Assembly (NCBI GenBank): GCA_016841205.1
Contig: JAENZP010000001.1
Location: forward strand, 248,001-312,000
Length of the DNA stretch: 64,000 nucleotides
Direction: 5' to 3'
Source: Desulfoscipio geothermicus
GTDB taxonomy: Bacteria > Bacillota > Desulfotomaculia > Desulfotomaculales > Desulfallaceae
Shown: piece by piece, positions 25,546 through 34,286 of the stretch
Numbering within the stretch: position 1 is the stretch's first letter
How the letters are laid out: every line of letters begins with the position of its first letter
The notes under the pieces: generated by a model
Databases searched by the model: none
Seen by the model: only the letters and a program-made list of their open reading frames with translations
Told to the model about the DNA's origin: nothing
Translations under genes and position numbers: made by a program

Positions 25546-26238
25546 TTAAAGTGCCATATGCCAAAAGTTAATCTCAGAAGTTTTGAAATGCATTTTTATT
25601 AAATCCAAAATGCACAACTCAAATATTGGGACTAAATCAGGGGCAAATTGAAAGCATTTATTCCTGTTAAGTTCCAAGAGAGCATCATTTAAAGTTTTAA
25701 GTTTTTGGTATGGCCTGGGGCCTGTCATTGCATCAAATGCATCTGCTATGGCCACAATACGTGCCAATCTAGGTATCTCATTTCCGGATAAACCTTCGTA
25801 ACCATTTCCATCCCATCTCTCATGATGATAAAGAATAATTGGTAATAGATTATCGCACTTTTCAAAAGATGATATTATTTTGGCACCTAACACAGTATGT
25901 TGTTTAATTATTAAAAATTCTTTGTCTGATAGTTCTGTAGATTTATTTAATATTTTTTCATCAATGCAACTTTTACCGATATCGTGAAGTAAAGCGCCTA
26001 AGGTTATTGTTCTAACCTCTTGGTGAGTATATCCTGCATATTCAGCCATTTTCTTAGCCAAATAACATACGTTTAGAGAATGCATTTTTAGATCTTGGGA
26101 AAACTCTAAAAGTATGGCATTCACAGTTTCTATATTCAAATTCAATTTATTATCCCTCCCACTCTGACAAAAGACGTGTTCATCGACAATGAGGGGGGAA
26201 GATACTAATATCATTTTCTCCCGCAACCTGGCAATCAT
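25546..26238 (-). CDS. HD-GYP-type phosphodiesterase
   Basis: A 230-residue single-domain protein with HD-GYP landmarks: ALLHDIGKSCI, KQHTVLGAKII, YHHERWDGNGYEGL (the GYP-like site reads GYE rather than GYP) and AIADAFDAMTG. HD-GYP enzymes hydrolyse c-di-GMP or related dinucleotides. The start is uncertain because no ribosome site precedes the first ATG. It lies 39 bases upstream of the hypothetical and GGDEF genes, giving a make-and-break c-di-GMP set. Confidence 0.83.
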   Translation of the reverse strand: MIARLREKMILVSSPLIVDEHVFCQSGRDNKLNLNIETVNAILLEFSQDLKMHSLNVCYLAKKMAEYAGYTHQEVRTITLGALLHDIGKSCIDEKILNKSTELSDKEFLIIKQHTVLGAKIISSFEKCDNLLPIILYHHERWDGNGYEGLSGNEIPRLARIVAIADAFDAMTGPRPYQKLKTLNDALLELNRNKCFQFAPDLVPIFELCILDLIKMHFKTSEINFWHMAL

Positions 26239-26418
26239 TGCGCTATTAACAAGTTAAAGCGTTTTAGACCCATGGCTTTGCGCCCTAATCTTTCGATGTA
26301 GTTTGCCTTTATGAAATAGATATTAAAATACTAAACCAAGCATATTATATAACCATAAGATTACATATTTCAATAAAAATTAACTATATATATACATTTA
26401 AGAATCGAGGTTTGTGAA

Positions 26419-26742
26419 ATGATTAAAAAAATTGTCGGAAAAAATATAAGGTATTACAGAATGCAAAAAGGTCTTTCACAAAGAGAAGCAGCCTCTTTAG
26501 TTGGGATTACACCTCCATATTGGGGGTACTTGGAAAGAGGACAGAAGAATCCTTCTATAGAGCTGGTTGCAATGATATCAGAAGTTCTCGGTATTAGAAT
26601 AAGCTTACTTTTTGTTGAATCTCAAGAACAATTATCAGAGGAACTTATGCATTATCTTCAAATGATAAATGGCATGGGAAATAAACACATTAATTTTATT
26701 TTGACTATAATTAAAGCGTATATAAATGTAAGCGTAAAATAA
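26419..26742 (+). CDS. XRE-family transcriptional regulator
   Basis: A 107-residue protein with an N-terminal Cro/C1 helix-turn-helix (IRYYRMQKGLSQREAASLVG, ERGQKNPSIELVAMI) and a C-terminal helical tail of about 40 residues that may dimerise. It is divergent from the HD-GYP group and could regulate it. Confidence 0.85.
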   Translation: MIKKIVGKNIRYYRMQKGLSQREAASLVGITPPYWGYLERGQKNPSIELVAMISEVLGIRISLLFVESQEQLSEELMHYLQMINGMGNKHINFILTIIKAYINVSVK

Positions 26743-26767
26743 TTCCATATTTATTGCAAAGTGGGGA

Positions 26768-26995
26768 TTATTTTATGCTTATTTCATATACCCGGCAGAC
26801 AATGCTGCCCGGCTCACGCAGAACCTGTAAGGTAGTTTCATCTATATACCCGGTGGTTTCTAAATCATCTATTTCCATAACCCCCAGTGTTATGATATTA
26901 CTGTTGGTTTTTTTAGGTTTAAATTCGTGCTGACTTAGATTATAATCAAAGCAATATAAGATATGTAAAATGCAAAAAGCAGTCAATTTTTTCAT
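26768..26995 (-). CDS. Doubtful small open frame, perhaps a gene remnant
   Basis: The last 36 codons (MEIDDLETTGYIDETTLQVL, REPGSIVCRVYEISIK) have codon use like real genes here, whereas the first half is AT-rich and no ribosome site precedes the ATG. It may be the 3' end of a lost gene. No family is recognised. Confidence 0.3.
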   Translation of the reverse strand: MKKLTAFCILHILYCFDYNLSQHEFKPKKTNSNIITLGVMEIDDLETTGYIDETTLQVLREPGSIVCRVYEISIK

Positions 26996-27134
26996 ACGAA
27001 AGAAGAACCTGATAACAATGAGCTATCACATGGTGATAGGGATAATTGACATCCTAAATAATTAGTCCAGGTTATTGACAATCAATCACCCTAATTGATA
27101 AACTAATATAGCATGAAATAACCGAATAGTAGTG

Positions 27135-27244
27135 CTCTTATCCGGAGTGGTGGAGGGACTGGCCCTGTGAAACCCGGCAACCAGCTTTTTTATTTAAAGT
27201 ATGGTGCTAATTCCAGCAGAAGTTAAACTTCTGGCAGATAAGAG
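27135..27244 (+). ncRNA. SAM-I (S-box) riboswitch controlling homocysteine synthesis
   Basis: P1 CTCTTATC/GATAAGAG (27135-27142 and 27237-27244) encloses the conserved S-box core (CCGGAGTGGTGGAGGGACTG, CCGGCAACC, GGTGCTAATTCC). TTGACA lies about 65 bases upstream. High SAM should terminate transcription of the three genes that follow, in keeping with their role in making homocysteine for methionine and SAM. Confidence 0.95.
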
Positions 27245-27257
27245 GTGCAGATATTTT

Positions 27258-27294
27258 GCAAACCTCTTCTGTGCATAGAAGAGGTTTACATTTT
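27258..27294 (+). terminator. Riboswitch expression-platform terminator (copy 2)
   Basis: AAACCTCTTC pairs with GAAGAGGTTT (within 27260-27287), followed by ACATTTTG. Same position and form as in copy 1. Confidence 0.8.
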
Positions 27295-27338
27295 GTTTGT
27301 CGGAGCAGAGCACAAAAATGTGGAGGTGTGTTGCGTAA

Positions 27339-28535
27339 ATGGCAGTAGAAAAAACTTACCAGGAGATTAACGAACGAATTAAAAAAGGCCAGGCTGTAGT
27401 GGTAACCGCTGAGGAACTGGTATCTATGGTTAAAGAAAAAGGAATAACACGTGTCACATCTGAAGTGGATGTGGTAACGACAGGAACATTCGGCCCCATG
27501 TGCTCTTCCGGCGCGTTTTTAAGTCTGGGTCATACCAAGCCGCGTATGAAAATGCATAAAGTTTGGCTCAATGATGTGCCTGCCTATACAGGCATTGCTG
27601 CCGTTGATGCCTTTATCGGTGCTACAGAAGTACCCGAAGACGATCCTTTAAACAGTGCCTACCCGGGTGAGTTCCGGTATGGCGGCGGACATGTCATTCA
27701 GGACCTGGTAGCCCACCAAAAAGTGCGGCTTAAAGCTACCGGCTATGGTACGGACTGTTACCCTCGCAGGGAGATTGAAACTGTAATCACCATTGATGAT
27801 ATTAATGAAGCGATACTTTTCAACCCACGTAATGCTTACCAGAATTATAACTGTGCCGTCAATCTGAGTACACGGATAGTCTATACTTACATGGGCATGC
27901 TCAAAGCCAACCTAGGCAACGCGCACTTCTCGACTTCGGGACAGCTTAGCCCGCTGTTGAAGGACCCTACATTTAAAACTATCGGGGTGGGCACGCGCAT
28001 TTTCCTGGGCGGTGGCATTGGCTACGTAGTTTGGAATGGCACTCAGCATTTCCCGGGAATAAATCAGGATGATAGTGGTAATAGCTTTGGTCATGCCGGG
28101 GGAACTCTATCCGTACTGGGTGACTTAAAACAAATGAACCCGCGCTGGCTGGTGGGTACCAGCATGCTTGGATACGGCGCCACATTAACGGTAGGGCTGG
28201 GTATACCTATACCCGTGCTTAATGAGGAAGTTTGCCGCTTTGCGGCCGCCGGAGACGATGAATTGTACGCTCCTATCGTGGATTATGGCAATGCGTACCC
28301 CAACTTCACCCCGTCCAACCTGGGCTACGTCAGTTATGGTGAGCTGAAAAGCGGTAAAATAAAGGTAAACGGCAAAGAAGTGCCCACAGCGCCTGTTTCC
28401 AGTTACCCGCGGGCACGAGAAATAGCAGGTACCTTAAAGCAGTGGATTCAAAAAGGAGATTTCCTGCTGGGTGAACCGGTACAACTATTACCCAATGCGG
28501 ATGCTGGAATCAAGGCTAATACCTTGAAGGGTTAA
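27339..28535 (+). CDS. L-aspartate semialdehyde sulfurtransferase (DUF39 family)
   Basis: This 398-residue protein belongs to the DUF39 homocysteine-biosynthesis family first defined in methanogens (MA1821 type). Two conserved cysteines are visible, C55 in FGPMCSSGAFL and one near 132 in YGTDCYPRREIE. The enzyme is thought to convert aspartate semialdehyde and a sulfur donor to homocysteine with a ferredoxin partner. GGAGGTG precedes the ATG. It heads a three-gene operon under a SAM riboswitch, which fits the function. Its first 55 codons are duplicated at 23475. Confidence 0.9.
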   Translation: MAVEKTYQEINERIKKGQAVVVTAEELVSMVKEKGITRVTSEVDVVTTGTFGPMCSSGAFLSLGHTKPRMKMHKVWLNDVPAYTGIAAVDAFIGATEVPEDDPLNSAYPGEFRYGGGHVIQDLVAHQKVRLKATGYGTDCYPRREIETVITIDDINEAILFNPRNAYQNYNCAVNLSTRIVYTYMGMLKANLGNAHFSTSGQLSPLLKDPTFKTIGVGTRIFLGGGIGYVVWNGTQHFPGINQDDSGNSFGHAGGTLSVLGDLKQMNPRWLVGTSMLGYGATLTVGLGIPIPVLNEEVCRFAAAGDDELYAPIVDYGNAYPNFTPSNLGYVSYGELKSGKIKVNGKEVPTAPVSSYPRAREIAGTLKQWIQKGDFLLGEPVQLLPNADAGIKANTLKG

Positions 28536-28559
28536 TTTGCGCATAAGGAGCGTGTAAAA

Positions 28560-28961
28560 ATGTCCTCAAAAAAAGTAGTGCTGCGTTTTGCTGCTGATAT
28601 AACTGATCAGCCGATCATATACAAGCTGGTAAAAGACCATGATTTGATTATTAATATATTAAAAGCTGATATCAACCCGCAAAAAGAGGGTACCCTGGTA
28701 GTAGAGCTTACCGGGGACAACACCGAGCAGGGTCTTGAATATCTGCGACAGTTGGGCGTAGGAGTACAATCACTGACGGAAGAGATTATTCAAAACGAAG
28801 AGAAATGTGTAAGCTGCGGTGCATGTACTGATATTTGCCCGACAGGTGCCCTGTATATGGAAAGACCGGATATGGTGGTTCGGTTTAACAGCGACCGCTG
28901 CGTTGTCTGCCGCCTGTGTGTAAAAGCATGTCCCATGAAAGCTATGGAGGTTCGTTTTTGA
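28560..28961 (+). CDS. NIL-domain ferredoxin, partner of the DUF39 enzyme
   Basis: The 133-residue protein has an N-terminal NIL domain (residues about 5-75, found in methionine-related proteins) and a C-terminal 2[4Fe-4S] ferredoxin: CVSCGACTDICP and CVVCRLCVKACP. It is the MA1822-type partner that supplies electrons or sulfur handling in homocysteine synthesis. It starts 24 bases after the DUF39 gene and its stop overlaps the next start. Confidence 0.92.
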   Translation: MSSKKVVLRFAADITDQPIIYKLVKDHDLIINILKADINPQKEGTLVVELTGDNTEQGLEYLRQLGVGVQSLTEEIIQNEEKCVSCGACTDICPTGALYMERPDMVVRFNSDRCVVCRLCVKACPMKAMEVRF

Positions 28962-29701
28962 AAGAATATTTGGAGCGTTCCTATAGGCTCTTGCATCGTC
29001 AGCAGGACCTAGTTTTTTTCCAAATCGCTATTAAGGAAACCGATCTAGATATAGGCATACCACGTGATAAGCTGACTGCCGGTCTGGTGGAAGGCGTAAA
29101 ACAAGAAATAATTAAAGTACGCTCGCAGCTGGAACAATACATCGCGGCGAACCGAATTTTTTTGCATACGTTAGAACCGTATTTGCCAGGCCCGGACGCT
29201 CCTGAGATCGTTCGGGCTATGGCCAATGCCGCCTCTACCTCCGGTATCGGGCCCATGTCCGCAGTGGCGGGCGCCATTGCGCAGCACGTGGGCATCTATT
29301 TGTCCAAACGCTGCCGGGAAGTAATCGTGGAAAACGGTGGTGATATTTATTTACGTTCTAGCAAAACGCGCAAAATAGGTGTTTTTGCCGGCCCATCTCC
29401 CTTTACCAACCGGCTGGCCCTGGAAATTGAACCACACCGTACTCCACTGGGTATTTGTACCTCGTCAGGCACCGTAGGTCATTCCCGCAGCTTTGGCTGC
29501 GCCGACGCGGCTGTAATCCTAGCACCCTCGGCGATACTTGCTGACGCTGTGGCCACGGCTACGGGAAACCGGGTGCGAAATGAGGATGACCTGCAGGCAG
29601 CGGTAAAGTTTGCCATGAGCATAAATTCAGTGACCGGTGCATTGGCTATAAAAAATGATAAACTGGCTGCAGCCGGTGCGGTTAAACTGGCACCTATGTA
29701 A
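28958..29701 (+). CDS. UPF0280 family protein of the homocysteine operon
   Basis: TTG 28958 overlaps the preceding stop and follows GGAGG by seven bases, giving 247 residues. It is a UPF0280 protein: related to the ApbE fold, with glycine-rich segments TSGIGPMSAVAGAIAQ, VENGGDIYLR and TSSGTVGHSRSFGCADAAVI. Genes of this family neighbour the DUF39/NIL-ferredoxin pair in many anaerobes and have been linked to sulfide use for homocysteine; the exact reaction is unknown. Confidence 0.88.
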   Translation: MKEYLERSYRLLHRQQDLVFFQIAIKETDLDIGIPRDKLTAGLVEGVKQEIIKVRSQLEQYIAANRIFLHTLEPYLPGPDAPEIVRAMANAASTSGIGPMSAVAGAIAQHVGIYLSKRCREVIVENGGDIYLRSSKTRKIGVFAGPSPFTNRLALEIEPHRTPLGICTSSGTVGHSRSFGCADAAVILAPSAILADAVATATGNRVRNEDDLQAAVKFAMSINSVTGALAIKNDKLAAAGAVKLAPM

Positions 29702-29727
29702 TATTCAATCGTTAGTACAAAAAAAAA

Positions 29728-29762
29728 CAAGTCCCAGCATATAACGGGTACTTGCTTTTTTT
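29728..29762. terminator. Terminator of the homocysteine operon
   Basis: CAAGT pairs with ACTTG (29728-29732 and 29750-29754), with an inner CCC/GGG, followed by T8 on the plus strand and flanked by a run of A upstream, so it can act in both directions. Confidence 0.75.
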
Positions 29763-29775
29763 TAGCTATTTTAAC

Positions 29776-30366
29776 TCACAGCGATTTTAACCAGATTCTG
29801 TCCGCTACATCCGCAATAAGCGCGTGACCTTTTTCATTAAGGTGAGACTCATCATAAAAGAACTGCCCGTCACCCTCGCCAGTCCCCGGAATACAAAGCG
29901 GTGTATAATAATCAATCAGTAAAACAGACTCTCTGTCTGCATAATCCTGCAGCCAATTTCTGTAGCGGGCCTTCCAATTAGTCAGGGCCTCCATAGCAAA
30001 GGAGGGAACAAATTCGCCTCCCCCCGCCGGATCGTAGCAAAGGGGAGTGAGTAAGCCCAGTATTGGTATAATACCCCGCTGTCTGATCAAGTCTACCAGG
30101 TTTTGAATATTACGCTGGGTCTCGGCCCATGTCAACTGCTGCAAAGCATCATTGCCACCGCCCAGTATATGCACATGCGTAACTTTTGATGTTAAAGTAT
30201 ATCGCTCGTAACGGCGCAGCATGTCCCTGGAAGTAGATCCGTTAACACCAAGATTGATCAGGTTTATTTTTGTGCGCTGCTGTAACTGTTCAACCCAGGA
30301 AAACTCCGGCCCTATTGGATAGCCGTAGGTAATGCTGTCACCCAGACAAATGATACTGCTGGTCAT
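29776..30366 (-). CDS. SGNH/GDSL-family hydrolase
   Basis: A 196-residue hydrolase with the SGNH blocks in order: ICLGDSITYG (nucleophile Ser), GVNGSTSRD (Gly), ILGGGNDALQ (Asn) and YDESHLNEKGH (Asp-x-x-His). No signal peptide, so probably a cytoplasmic esterase or lysophospholipase-like enzyme. It overlaps the DedA gene by four bases and is co-transcribed. Confidence 0.9.
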   Translation of the reverse strand: MTSSIICLGDSITYGYPIGPEFSWVEQLQQRTKINLINLGVNGSTSRDMLRRYERYTLTSKVTHVHILGGGNDALQQLTWAETQRNIQNLVDLIRQRGIIPILGLLTPLCYDPAGGGEFVPSFAMEALTNWKARYRNWLQDYADRESVLLIDYYTPLCIPGTGEGDGQFFYDESHLNEKGHALIADVADRIWLKSL

Positions 30367-30971
30367 ACCTTTTCACTCCTTTTGGTATGGATATAATTAA
30401 TCGTTACTTTGATAGCCACATAAGCCAATAACAAAACCAGCGCCGCCACAGGCACCTGGTCCTTGAGATAACTCGCTATGACAGGCCACTTATGGCCAAA
30501 TAAAATACCTACGGAAATATTAAAGGAAACCCAGATCACTGTGAAGATTAGATTATATAATAAAAATCTGGACAGTTTAAGACCGCTGGCACCGGCCATG
30601 TACGGGGTAAGGTTACTGATCATGGGCACAAACCTGCCTATAATAATGAATACTGCCGCCGACTGCTCCATCCAACAACGGGCTTTCTCCCACTTGTTGG
30701 CGTTAATGCGCAGGTATTTACCATAGCGATGCAGTACGGAATCCCCCATATAACGGCCAATATAAAACGCCACCGTAGCACCGATATTAAAGCCCAGTAT
30801 CGCCACTAAAAACACGCTGTAAAAATTTAGCCGGTTGTGGTTAATTAAAAAGCCGGAAAACATAATCATTACCCCACCGGGAAAGGGCAGGCCAAGCGCC
30901 TCAACAATTAAACCACCCAATAGCCCGCCCAAACCAAGCGTGTCTATATAATTCGCCAAATAATCTTGCAC
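30363..30971 (-). CDS. DedA-family membrane protein
   Basis: GTG 30971 lies ten bases after GGGGAGG and gives 202 residues starting VQDYLANYIDTLGLGG; a longer frame lacks a site. The family signature E-A-x-x-P-x-P-G (VEALGLPFPGGVMIM) and FxGRFxPxxR-like FIIIGRFVPMISNLTPYMAG are present, with four or five transmembrane segments. DedA proteins are needed for lipid carrier or phospholipid flipping and membrane homeostasis. Confidence 0.9.
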   Translation of the reverse strand: MQDYLANYIDTLGLGGLLGGLIVEALGLPFPGGVMIMFSGFLINHNRLNFYSVFLVAILGFNIGATVAFYIGRYMGDSVLHRYGKYLRINANKWEKARCWMEQSAAVFIIIGRFVPMISNLTPYMAGASGLKLSRFLLYNLIFTVIWVSFNISVGILFGHKWPVIASYLKDQVPVAALVLLLAYVAIKVTINYIHTKRSEKV

Positions 30972-31045
30972 GTAAAAATCGCCTCCCCGCAATAGCATAA
31001 CCTGCGGCAAGGCGGTTCTTTCAAGGATCATGAAAAATGTTTAGG

Positions 31046-32800
31046 TTATAGAACCTTGGCTACGCCTTTGTATACCAAACCACGCTGGCCGTCCACTGTT
31101 ATCACTTCCCCGTCGGGAATTATCTTAGTGGCATCTGCCACACCCACAATTACAGGGATGCCAAACTCCAAGCCCACAATGGCGGCATGGGAAGTTAATC
31201 CGCCTGCTTCAGTAATTATTGCTGCAGCCTTTTCAATAGCCGGGATAAAATCACGGTCGGTAGCATAGGTTACCAATACACTGCCATCTTCTATTTTATC
31301 CAAAGCCTCACGGGCGGAATTTGCCACACATGCCTTACCGGTTACTGACCGTTTAATAATTCCCGTACCCCGGGCTATAATATCACCCACGGTATGTACT
31401 TTAATCAGGTTGGTAGTGCCACGTACTCCCACCGGCACACCGGCGGTGATAACAATTAAATCCCCGGCCTTGATCAGTCCGGCGGCCAGCGAAACGTCCA
31501 CAGCCGCCGTTATCATGCTGTCCGTATCCTCCGTATGCCCCACCAACAGCGGCTGTACGCCCCAAACCAACGCCATTTTACTCAGTACCGTTCTTTGGGT
31601 AGTAACAGCAATAATAGGTGCCTGGGGCCTGTACTTGCTGACCATTTGGGCAGTATAGCCAGATTCAGTGGAAGTGATAATGGCCGCCGCCCCCAGGTCC
31701 TGGGCAGTGGAGACAGTGGCATGGCTGATGGCGTCGGTAACTGTTTTGGACAGCACCCGTCGGTTGTTTTTCAGCAGCTCATCGAATTTGATGGACGATT
31801 CGGCCCTAGTGGTAATACGGGCCATTGTTTCCACAGCTTCAACCGGATATTTGCCCGCAGCGGTCTCGCCGGACAGCATCACCGCATCAGTGCCGTCCAG
31901 TATGGCGTTGGCTACATCGCTGGCCTCCGCCCTGGTGGGACGCGGGTTTTGAATCATTGATTCTAGCATTTGGGTGGCTGTGATAACCGGCTTGCCAACC
32001 TGCTTGCACTTGTTAATAATTGTTTTTTGAATCAGCGGTACTTCTTCCGGGGGTATCTCCACTCCCAGATCGCCTCTGGCTACCATTATAGCATCGGATA
32101 CCTCGATGATTTCATCGAGGTTATTAACGGCTTCCTGGTTCTCAATTTTGGCAATAATATCCATGTGTCCACCGTTATCTTCTATTATTTTACGAATAGA
32201 AATCACATCGTTAGCCCGGCGAACAAATGAAGCGGCTACAAAATCAAAGTTATTCTCTACACCAAAAATAATATCCTGCTCATCCCGTTTCGTAATGGCC
32301 GGCAATTTCACATAAACACCGGGTACATTTACCCCTTTTTGACTGGTAAGCTCACCACCGTTTTCCACGGTGCATTCAATTTTTTCTCCAGCTATACTGT
32401 TGACCCGCAAGGCAATTAACCCGTCAGATATTAACACCTGGTCACCTGGCTTAACATCTTTAGGCAAACCACGGTAGCTAACCGGCAGTATCCGCTCATT
32501 TCCTTTAATCTCTTCTGTAGTCAAATAAACAGTATCGCCGGTGTTTAGTCGCACATAATCCTTTTCCAGGTAACCCAGCCGTATTTCCGGACCCTTGGTA
32601 TCCAGCATTATAGCTATATTCTTGCCCACGTTACCGGCGGCTTGACGTACGGCTGCCAGCCGGCGGGCGTGATCATCATGGGTGCCGTGGGAGAAGTTCA
32701 TCCTGGCCACATTCATACCTGACAGCATCAATTTCTCCAGCAAATCTACCTTTTCACTTGCCGGTCCGATAGTGCATACTATTTTGGTGCGCCGCAACAA
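31046..32800 (-). CDS. pyk: Pyruvate kinase with C-terminal PEP-utilising domain
   Basis: The 584-residue glycolytic enzyme begins MLRRTKIVCTIGPASE and has the catalytic barrel with MNFSHGTHDDH, MLDTKGPEIR, and the active-site segment MVARGDLGVEIP. A C-terminal phosphohistidine-like domain (TEAGGLTSHAAIVGLEFGIP) of about 90 residues is typical of Bacillus and clostridial enzymes. It follows pfkA by nine bases. Confidence 0.96.
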   Translation of the reverse strand: MLRRTKIVCTIGPASEKVDLLEKLMLSGMNVARMNFSHGTHDDHARRLAAVRQAAGNVGKNIAIMLDTKGPEIRLGYLEKDYVRLNTGDTVYLTTEEIKGNERILPVSYRGLPKDVKPGDQVLISDGLIALRVNSIAGEKIECTVENGGELTSQKGVNVPGVYVKLPAITKRDEQDIIFGVENNFDFVAASFVRRANDVISIRKIIEDNGGHMDIIAKIENQEAVNNLDEIIEVSDAIMVARGDLGVEIPPEEVPLIQKTIINKCKQVGKPVITATQMLESMIQNPRPTRAEASDVANAILDGTDAVMLSGETAAGKYPVEAVETMARITTRAESSIKFDELLKNNRRVLSKTVTDAISHATVSTAQDLGAAAIITSTESGYTAQMVSKYRPQAPIIAVTTQRTVLSKMALVWGVQPLLVGHTEDTDSMITAAVDVSLAAGLIKAGDLIVITAGVPVGVRGTTNLIKVHTVGDIIARGTGIIKRSVTGKACVANSAREALDKIEDGSVLVTYATDRDFIPAIEKAAAIITEAGGLTSHAAIVGLEFGIPVIVGVADATKIIPDGEVITVDGQRGLVYKGVAKVL

Positions 32801-32809
32801 AATCCCTCC

Positions 32810-33832
<1,023 letters not shown>

Positions 33833-33985
33833 TTAACAATAATACTTTTTACTATCACAACTTAAATATGCAGCCTTATTTTGACCAATATGCTCATTGA
33901 ACCCACTAGTTAAAATTTACCATAAATAAAAATAGTAAAAAATATCCAGTGTAGCGCCCTGGATATTAATTTCTCAACGAAAAAT

Positions 33986-34219
33986 TTATTCTTCGTCTGA
34001 TCTTAGATTTCCGTGTTTGGTCAATACCTCGGCCCGACCGCGTATCTTAATAGCCGAGGTATGTTGCGTAAACTGGGCAATCATTATTTCACCTTTATCC
34101 AGCTTTTCGGAATGATGGAACTTTGTATCGCGCCCGCGGGTGAGACCAATGATATTCACTCCGTTTTCCAGCGCCTTAACTACAATATAATCCCCTACTA
34201 AATCATCATGTTCGCTCAT
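33986..34219 (-). CDS. mtrB: Tryptophan RNA-binding attenuation protein TRAP
   Basis: The 77-residue sequence closely matches Bacillus [62 protein letters not shown]-contacting K39, K58 and R60 and tryptophan-pocket residues around T27 and T32 are conserved. TRAP forms an 11-mer ring that binds (G/U)AG repeats when loaded with tryptophan. No trp genes are nearby, so its targets lie elsewhere. It sits between dnaE and pfkA. Confidence 0.93.
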   Translation of the reverse strand: MSEHDDLVGDYIVVKALENGVNIIGLTRGRDTKFHHSEKLDKGEIMIAQFTQHTSAIKIRGRAEVLTKHGNLRSDEE

Positions 34220-34286
34220 CTATTCACCTCATAACAATTGCCTTATTATAGCAGTCATAATAACATAGCCTTATCTGTTTGACAAG

